The notes beneath the pieces were generated by a model. It saw nothing but the letters and a program-made list of their open reading frames with translations, was not told the origin of the DNA and made no database searches. Source: Cocleimonas sp. (GTDB taxonomy: Bacteria; Pseudomonadota; Gammaproteobacteria; Thiotrichales; Thiotrichaceae). Taken from it: a stretch of DNA of 11,777 nt. A program made the position numbers and the translations under genes. Numbering within the stretch: position 1 is the first letter of the stretch; every line of letters begins with the position of its first letter. This document shows, one piece after another, positions 7,506-11,777 of the stretch. Location: positions 1 to 11,777 of the forward strand of contig JAKIUW010000044.1 of the NCBI GenBank assembly GCA_021647365.1. Reading direction: 5' to 3'.

Positions 7506-7600
7506 AGATTAACCCAGATATTAATCATTCAATGATGTTACATATATAGCATATATTGATAAAAAGTCATGATTTAAACGAGCAAAAATAATAGCTCATC
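7506..7600 (-). promoter_or_regulatory. AT-rich upstream region of vgrG with short palindromes
   Basis: This region between the divergent vgrG and DUF3108 genes holds a perfect palindrome ATCATT-C-AATGAT (7524-7536) and an ATATAT/AGC/ATATAT palindrome around 7543-7557. The vgrG promoter should lie here, but I cannot assign clear -35 and -10 boxes. The palindromes could bind a dimeric regulator or may be chance in AT-rich DNA. Confidence 0.3.
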
Positions 7601-7704
7601 CCCCCAAATAGCTACCTTTGATTAAATAAAACCACCCAAACAATCATATGAAGTTACGCAATTAATTTTCCTGTTGGGAACTTTATTACATTCACCAGTG
7701 TCTT

Positions 7705-7710
7705 TATAAT
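7705..7710 (+). promoter_or_regulatory. -10 box for the DUF3108 gene
   Basis: A perfect TATAAT lies 23 bases before the chosen ATG at 7734, giving a short leader. The match at -35 spacing (TTTATT, 7682-7687) is poor, so this rests on the -10 alone. The GGAG ribosome binding site follows at 7721-7724. Confidence 0.45.
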
Positions 7711-7733
7711 TATCGTAATTGGAGAATGATGAT

Positions 7734-8456
7734 ATGAAGTCTATTATTAAAAGCAGTATATTAAAGAAAATATTAGGGGCTACTTTTGCTAGCCTATTAT
7801 TAGCACAAACACCCGCCATGGCAATACCAGCAGCATTTCAGGCGGATTACACCGTTGCAAAAGGAAGTATGAAATTAGGAAACTTACATACCTCTTTAAA
7901 AATTAACGGCAATCGCTATTCTTATCACAAGTACACCAAATCTTCTGGGCTTGCGAAGCTTTTGACAGGAATCAAGATTACTGAAAATACCGATGGTCAA
8001 ATTTCAGGACAAAATTTACGTCCAACTAGCTACCTATTTAATCAATCCAAAAGAAGTAAGTCTAAAATTGATAAAATTCAGTTTGCGGGTAACAGTGCCA
8101 AAGGTAATTACAAAGGCAAGGCATACAGCGAAGTAATCTCAGGCGTTACTCAAGATAGAGCCTCGCTTGAACTTGTTCTCGCGCGCGATATTGCACTTAA
8201 CAAAGCGAAGCTAAGTTACTCGGTTGTTGAGCGAGGAAGAAAAAAACAATACAATTTCCAAAAACTCGGCAATGAAAAAATCCAAACACCCGCAGGTACA
8301 TTTAATACAGTTAAAGTAAAAGTACAACGTGCTGGCGGAAACCGTGAAACCACATTTTGGCTAGCCAAAGAGACCGATTATATGCCTGTAAAAATCCGCC
8401 ATCGTGAAAAAAAGGATATTATTACGACGGTAATAAGAAGTTATAGAAAATCATAG
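7734..8456 (+). CDS. DUF3108 periplasmic protein
   Basis: From the ATG at 7734 this is a 240-aa secreted protein. GGAG at 7721-7724 is correctly spaced for it, and the protein then opens with a clean signal peptide: KSIIKSSILKK, a hydrophobic core, and an AMA cleavage site near residue 30. An in-frame TTG at 7719 would overlap the ribosome binding site region and add a pointless acidic start, so I rejected it. The mature part matches DUF3108: repeated beta strands, FQADYTVAKGSMKLG early, TPAGTFNTVKVKV near the middle of the second half, then TTFWLAKETDYMPVKIRH. Family members are periplasmic, probably beta-barrel-like proteins of unknown role. It is a single-gene unit ending at a strong terminator. 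It is unlikely to be related to the T6SS genes. Confidence 0.88.
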   Translation: MKSIIKSSILKKILGATFASLLLAQTPAMAIPAAFQADYTVAKGSMKLGNLHTSLKINGNRYSYHKYTKSSGLAKLLTGIKITENTDGQISGQNLRPTSYLFNQSKRSKSKIDKIQFAGNSAKGNYKGKAYSEVISGVTQDRASLELVLARDIALNKAKLSYSVVERGRKKQYNFQKLGNEKIQTPAGTFNTVKVKVQRAGGNRETTFWLAKETDYMPVKIRHREKKDIITTVIRSYRKS

Positions 8457-8548
8457 ATTAACTTACAACAGCCAAATCTAATAACAAGAAGAACGAAACT
8501 TGATATGAATGGAAATCACATCGAAGGATAACTATTCTGTCAAATTAA

Positions 8549-8576
8549 AAAGCCCCTTTAATGGGGCTTTCTTTTG
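8549..8576. terminator. Bidirectional Rho-independent terminator
   Basis: An eight-base stem AAAGCCCC/GGGGCTTT with loop TTTAAT occupies 8549-8570. On the plus strand it is followed by CTTTTGTCTT, and on the minus strand by a run of T residues, so it can stop both the DUF3108 gene and dbpA, which converge on it. Confidence 0.9.
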
Positions 8577-8600
8577 TCTTATATATTCAGAACATAAGCT

Positions 8601-9983
8601 CTAGCGTATCTCACGCGCTTTTACATTGCGCCCTTTTACACGACCATTCTTAAAATGTTTTAGTGCCTGCCCCATAGCTTTACGCTCAATGGCAACATAA
8701 CTAAACATATCGAATATATTGATTTTACCGATTTGTGCACCAGCTAAACCTGCATCTTTTGTAAGTGCACCCAATAAATCTCCTGGGCGAATTTTATTCT
8801 TTTTGCCTGAATCAATTTGTAGCGTTGCCATATTGGCTGACAGTGTGAAATTCTCTTTACGCTCTAGTTTTTCCACTTCGCCATACGCACATTCCGTATT
8901 GGTGTATTCTTCAATCGCAATGATGCGTTGAACTTCAGCATCGGTGTATAAGCTCAACGCCAACCCTGTCTCACCTGCCCTGCCTGTGCGTCCGATGCGA
9001 TGCACGTAGATTTCTGGATCATGTGGTAATTCATAGTTCACAACCATGCCGAGCGATTTAATGTCTAAACCACGCGCTGCAACATCGGTTGCTACCAACA
9101 CCGCAATACTTCTATTGGCAAAACGCACTAATACTTGGTCACGGTCACGTTGCTCTAAGTCGCCATGAATCGCCAGTGCATCGATGTCTTTTTCTTGAAG
9201 GTAATTTGCAACTTCATCACATTGAATTTTGGTGTGACAAAATACAACTGTGGTTTCTGGCTGATGATGTTCTAAAAAACCCAGCAAAGTATCAAGGCGT
9301 TGATAAGTATTTGTCTGATAAAACAGTTGCTCGATGGTATTCGTCTCATGCTCAGCATCCACTTTTACCGTGACAGGGTCGCGCTGTACTGCACGGCACA
9401 TTTTCTTAATTGAATTAGGATAAGTTGCTGAAAACAACAACGTCTGACGATTGCTTGGTGTATGTTTGATAATACTGGTGATTTCATCCAGAAAACCCAT
9501 ATCCAACATTCTGTCTGCCTCATCCAGCACCAATGTTTTGATGCTGCTTACATCTAAAGTCTTACGGCTAAGATGATCTTGCAAACGCCCGGGCGTACCC
9601 ACCACAATATGCGCGCCATGCGCGAGAGAATCCGCCTGTGGTCCCAGCGGTTTGCCACCGCACAAAACCACAATTTTAATATTGGGGATGCAACGCGCTA
9701 GCTTGCGCAGTTCCGCTGCTACTTGATCTGCCAACTCACGCGTTGGGCACATCACCATCGCCTGAATACCAAAATACTTAGGGTTGATATGGTCAAGCAA
9801 ACCCAAGCCAAACGCCGCTGTTTTGCCGCTACCTGTTTTTGCTTGAACAACTAAATCTTTACCCTCAAGAATCTGTGGCAAACTCGCCGCTTGAACAGGT
9901 GTCATTTCTTTGTAGCCTAGTGAATCTAGGTTAGCAATTTGATCGGTTGAAATATTAAGAGATGAAAAACTATTACTAGACAT
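8601..9983 (-). CDS. dbpA: ATP-dependent RNA helicase DbpA
   Basis: This 460-aa DEAD-box protein is close to the length of E. coli DbpA. All core motifs are intact: TPVQ at 28-31 (Q motif), AKTGSGKT at 48-55 (motif I), PTRELA at 80-85, TPGR at 130-133, DEAD at 154-157, SAT at 185-187, ATDVAARGLD at 298-307 and HRIGRTGR at 328-335. The C-terminal part from about 395 (IRPGDLLGAL, then IGKINIFDMFSYVAI) matches the DbpA RNA-binding domain, which recognises hairpin 92 of 23S rRNA and directs the enzyme to large ribosomal subunit assembly. Base composition is visibly richer in G+C than the T6SS genes. It is transcribed away from the DUF2058 gene's end, 99 bases downstream of it, and stops at the bidirectional terminator. 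Confidence 0.96.
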   Translation of the reverse strand: MSSNSFSSLNISTDQIANLDSLGYKEMTPVQAASLPQILEGKDLVVQAKTGSGKTAAFGLGLLDHINPKYFGIQAMVMCPTRELADQVAAELRKLARCIPNIKIVVLCGGKPLGPQADSLAHGAHIVVGTPGRLQDHLSRKTLDVSSIKTLVLDEADRMLDMGFLDEITSIIKHTPSNRQTLLFSATYPNSIKKMCRAVQRDPVTVKVDAEHETNTIEQLFYQTNTYQRLDTLLGFLEHHQPETTVVFCHTKIQCDEVANYLQEKDIDALAIHGDLEQRDRDQVLVRFANRSIAVLVATDVAARGLDIKSLGMVVNYELPHDPEIYVHRIGRTGRAGETGLALSLYTDAEVQRIIAIEEYTNTECAYGEVEKLERKENFTLSANMATLQIDSGKKNKIRPGDLLGALTKDAGLAGAQIGKINIFDMFSYVAIERKAMGQALKHFKNGRVKGRNVKAREIR

Positions 9984-10024
9984 TAAAGCACCACTATTTG
10001 AAAGCTTACAAACAGAGTATTAAA

Positions 10025-10049
10025 GCACACCCCCCCACTTTTACATGAT
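10025..10049 (-). repeat. Intergenic G-tract repeat, copy A
   Basis: On the minus strand this reads ATCATGTAAAAGTG, continuing into a run of seven G in total, then TGTGC. It lies 42-66 bases before the dbpA ATG, between DUF2058 and dbpA. Its first 14 bases are identical in copies B and C. Immediately downstream, TGC-TTTAAT resembles an extended -10, so the tract may sit inside the dbpA promoter. Confidence 0.8.
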
Positions 10050-10082
10050 GTTTCTACATTTTTTATAAATTACTTACACGCA

Positions 10083-10661
10083 CTACCACATTAAATCATC
10101 AGGCACTTCAAACTCTGCGTATGGATCATCTGCATCGTTTTCTTTGCTTTCATTCGATGCCTCATTCAACAACACGATAACACTGCTATCACGCTCACTG
10201 ATTTTGCTAGCAGCCTCTGCTGGGATTAAATGAAAAACTTCATTATCACCCTCCCCCAATCTTGCAATTGCTATTCTTCCATTAGTTACCCAGTCATGGT
10301 TTTGTGGTGAAAGTAACATTACTTTAATTTTTTTATCATTGGTGAAATTGTAACTAGATAAATCATCTTCTGACATTTCTTTAGGGGATTTTTTAATACT
10401 GTTCAGTTCAACAATCTGACGAATCTGCGCTTGAATGGCTTTTTGTTCTGCTGCAATTTTCTTCTCTTTATTAAGCGCCTGACTTTTTAAGCGTTGCTCT
10501 TCTTGCGCCTTTTTAGCAAGTTCTGCCGCCTCATCAACCAGTTCTGTTTTATTCGCACGGCTTTGTTTTACCGCCTTCTTCTTTGCCGTTTTTATATTAT
10601 TCGCTTTTTGTTTTTTGATAAGACCTGCTGCGAGGAATTGATCTTGTAATGAGCCTGCCAT
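10083..10661 (-). CDS. DUF2058 family protein (YaiL-like)
   Basis: The 192-aa protein matches DUF2058: it begins MAGSLQDQFLAAGLI, is followed by a very basic, helical, probably coiled-coil stretch (residues 15-85, rich in Lys, Gln and Ala), then a compact C-terminal half ending in the acidic tail DDPYAEFEVPDDLMW. E. coli YaiL is of similar size; the family is described as nucleoprotein or polynucleotide-associated, but its role is not settled. A strong GGGAG at 10668-10672 supports the start. The gene has its own apparent promoter and is probably transcribed apart from dbpA, since a repeat element fills the gap between them. The family call is secure from the two conserved ends. Confidence 0.9.
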   Translation of the reverse strand: MAGSLQDQFLAAGLIKKQKANNIKTAKKKAVKQSRANKTELVDEAAELAKKAQEEQRLKSQALNKEKKIAAEQKAIQAQIRQIVELNSIKKSPKEMSEDDLSSYNFTNDKKIKVMLLSPQNHDWVTNGRIAIARLGEGDNEVFHLIPAEAASKISERDSSVIVLLNEASNESKENDADDPYAEFEVPDDLMW

Positions 10662-10696
10662 GATTTTCTCCCTTAGCTTTAAATATACTTTTGCTC

Positions 10697-10702
10697 ATTA
10701 TA
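10697..10702 (-). promoter_or_regulatory. -10 box for the DUF2058 gene
   Basis: On the minus strand this reads TATAAT, preceded directly by TG, 35 bases before the ATG. No good -35 is seen 16-18 bases upstream, so confidence rests on the perfect -10 and its position. Confidence 0.45.
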
Positions 10703-10760
10703 CAGTGATGAATGAATGAGACTAGAAAACCTGATTAATTCTTACTTAACCGTGCAAATG

Positions 10761-10785
10761 ATCATGTAAAAGTGGGGGGGGGTGC
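10761..10785 (+). repeat. Intergenic G-tract repeat, copy B
   Basis: ATCATGTAAAAGTG continues into nine G in total and then TGC. It lies in the 266-base gap between the divergent DUF2058 and cytochrome genes, about 100 bases upstream of the former and 140 upstream of the latter. With copy A it forms an inverted pair flanking the DUF2058 gene. Confidence 0.8.
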
Positions 10786-10877
10786 ATTGCTCATTATCAG
10801 GTGTTATTTCCATATCAGGGACATTGGGTGATAGGTCCCTAAAGTTCCTTTTTGAATCTAAATTCTTAAGTTTAGCG

Positions 10878-10883
10878 TATACA
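10878..10883 (+). promoter_or_regulatory. Candidate -10 box for the cytochrome gene
   Basis: TATACA lies 44 bases before the ATG. TTGAAT at 10852-10857 could be a -35, but the 20-base spacing is longer than usual. No obvious FNR or NsrR type palindrome was seen nearby. Confidence 0.3.
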
Positions 10884-10927
10884 AAACAAGCGCGCTCCAA
10901 CGTACAAAACTACTTTAGGAGTAAATA

Positions 10928-11467
10928 ATGAACACACGAATCAAAATAATCTCAACCTTAATTGGGTTGAGCCTACCACTCTTTGCCTTTGCCGCACCCT
11001 TTGGTAACGATGCCGACATTGCGGATGCCAAGAATGTTTGGCAAGCCTCTTTAGACGCTGGATTTGTTGGTGATGATGCAATCGTCACTCGACCTTATAA
11101 AGGCGCTCCTCCTCACGGAATGATTCTTGAACTAATGGAAAAGAAAGTAACGATTGCAGGTATAACTGGCGCACTCGTTGTTAAGAAAAACTACGGTGGT
11201 AATGGTTTAACCGTTGATGATGTGATTAACGACCCTAAGAAATATTTAAAGGCTGTCACCATTATGTTTAAACGAGAAACTGGATACGATACTGAAAACA
11301 AAGATTGGTTTTACGCTAAATACTTACCCGATGGGTCTTTAGATAAAAACCCAAAAGACATGAAACTTGCAGGTCGTGTTGCTAAAGGAGCACCCACAGG
11401 ATGTATCGCTTGTCATAAGCCTGCACCTGGTGGTGACTTTATTTTTAACCATGATCGTTATAAATAA
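10928..11467 (+). CDS. Cytochrome P460-family periplasmic c-type haem protein
   Basis: The 179-aa protein has a signal peptide (residues 1-22, AFA cleavage) and one haem c site, CIACH at 159-163, close to the C-terminus. That placement, together with the beta-rich body and the VVKKNYGG block at 84-91, matches the cytochrome P460 family. Members include true P460, which oxidises hydroxylamine and has a lysine cross-linked to haem, and cytochrome c'-beta, which binds NO and lacks the cross-link. K86 or K87 lies about 72-73 residues before the first haem Cys, a spacing similar to that I recall for the cross-linking lysine, so either activity is possible. AGGAG at 10917-10921 supports the start. 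It is a single-gene unit with its own terminator. A role in nitrogen oxide or hydroxylamine handling is inferred from family. Confidence 0.85.
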   Translation: MNTRIKIISTLIGLSLPLFAFAAPFGNDADIADAKNVWQASLDAGFVGDDAIVTRPYKGAPPHGMILELMEKKVTIAGITGALVVKKNYGGNGLTVDDVINDPKKYLKAVTIMFKRETGYDTENKDWFYAKYLPDGSLDKNPKDMKLAGRVAKGAPTGCIACHKPAPGGDFIFNHDRYK

Positions 11468-11527
11468 GCAGTAACAAGCTGATGTAAAGGTCTCCCTATA
11501 ATAAAAAATATCTCCTTCCGTTAATTT

Positions 11528-11562
11528 ACCTAAGTTATCTTTTGATGCTTAGGTCTTTTTTT
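11528..11562 (+). terminator. Rho-independent terminator of the cytochrome gene
   Basis: The stem ACCTAAG/CTTAGGT (11528-11534 with 11548-11554) has a possible inner ATC/GAT extension around a TTTT loop and is followed by C and seven T. It lies 60 bases after the stop codon. Confidence 0.85.
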
Positions 11563-11600
11563 ATTAATTAAACCGCACATACATTGAGACTTAATCATCA

Positions 11601-11626
11601 ATCATGTAAAAGTGTGGGGGTGTGTG
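11601..11626 (+). repeat. Intergenic G-tract repeat, copy C
   Basis: ATCATGTAAAAGTG is followed by T, five G, then TGTGTG. It lies between the cytochrome terminator and the right IS end, 25 bases from the IS boundary. The G-run is shorter and interrupted compared with copies A and B. Confidence 0.75.
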
Positions 11627-11650
11627 TTTTTATTTGATATGCATGTTATT

Positions 11651-11777
11651 CCACTACTGTCCCGTTAACATAAAAAGTAAGTGCCTGACTCCAAAATCTG
11701 ATAAAATTGTCTTAGCAATAAGTCATTGAATCAAAGAAGGAATCAAGCATGGCACATCATAATACAGTCTTCTCACA
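11651..11777 (+). mobile_element. IS4-family insertion sequence, 5' end (partial), inverted relative to left copy
   Basis: The first 122 bases (11651-11772) are the exact reverse complement of 1-122. The boundary CCACTACTGTCCCGTTAAC begins at 11651. The IS body runs out of the window to the right. The copy contains the leader, the Shine-Dalgarno and the first transposase codons. Lack of any mismatch between the copies implies recent spread or gene conversion, or that both ends were assembled from one collapsed repeat. Confidence 0.85.
11749..11777 (+). CDS. IS4-family transposase (DUF4372 type), N-terminal fragment cut by window edge
   Basis: Nine full codons are present, MAHHNTVFS, with the reading frame open at the edge. 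GAAGGAA at 11736-11742 is the ribosome binding site. It is the same gene as the fragment at the left edge, and together they point outward from the window. Confidence 0.7.

Noticed and set aside
7598..7605. C-run upstream of vgrG as a fourth copy of the G-tract repeat
   Set aside because: Only the homopolymer matches; the 14-base ATCATGTAAAAGTG core is absent on both strands.
7719..7733. TTG start for the DUF3108 protein
   Set aside because: The ATG at 7734 has a well-spaced GGAG and gives a clean signal peptide, while the TTG start would put the GGAG inside the coding region and place acidic residues before the signal.
7622..7819. Minus-strand 65-codon open frame overlapping the DUF3108 start
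   Set aside because: It overlaps the signal peptide region of a well-supported gene and its own promoter, and its product resembles no known protein.
8719..9373. Plus-strand open frames antisense to dbpA
   Set aside because: They fall within conserved helicase coding sequence, and no independent evidence supports expression.
1..11777. Reading the whole window as a composite transposon carrying cargo between two IS copies
   Set aside because: It includes dbpA and DUF2058, which are normal chromosomal genes, and no target duplications or outer IS ends are visible. Two separate IS insertions or a contig boundary explain the ends as well.

Overview
The window looks like chromosomal DNA from a low-GC gammaproteobacterium. 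The evidence is a DbpA-type DEAD-box helicase with the 23S-rRNA-binding C-terminal domain, a DUF2058 (YaiL-like) protein, a DUF3108 periplasmic protein and a VgrG-centred type VI secretion (T6SS) cluster. I cannot place it at genus level. Both ends lie inside copies of the same IS4-family (DUF4372-type) insertion sequence. Positions 1-122 are a perfect inverted repeat of 11651-11772, and each copy carries the first codons of a transposase reading out of the window. This stop point also fits a sequence contig that ended at collapsed IS copies.

Left part (173-7505) is a T6SS effector island. On the minus strand, in transcription order, lie vgrG (spike), a DUF4123 adaptor/chaperone, a small 123-aa T6SS-associated protein, a 572-aa putative zinc metallopeptidase (HEFGH plus a downstream HGDWGSH motif) and a 336-aa protein of unknown function. 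The last four are closely packed, two of the gaps being only 5 and 10 nt. On the plus strand, facing the end of that operon, is a 129-aa PAAR-like (DUF4280) tip protein. Next to the left IS is a 221-aa protein with two possible AP2-like DNA-binding repeats. The likely logic is that VgrG and the PAAR-like protein form the spike, the DUF4123 protein and perhaps the 123-aa protein load the metallopeptidase, and the 336-aa protein is a candidate immunity or accessory factor. No sheath, tube, baseplate or membrane-complex genes are present, so this is an orphan VgrG island that would need a T6SS apparatus encoded elsewhere.

Right part (7734-11467) is ordinary chromosome: a secreted DUF3108 protein, a bidirectional terminator, dbpA and a DUF2058 gene on the minus strand, and a secreted cytochrome P460-family c-type haem protein on the plus strand with a good terminator. 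Three copies of an unusual intergenic motif (ATCATGTAAAAGTG followed by a G-run and TG-rich end) lie between these genes, and I saw none in the T6SS half. By eye dbpA is clearly richer in G+C than the T6SS genes, consistent with the island having a different history. There is no stretch over 300 bases without a gene. No tRNA, rRNA or CRISPR array was seen.
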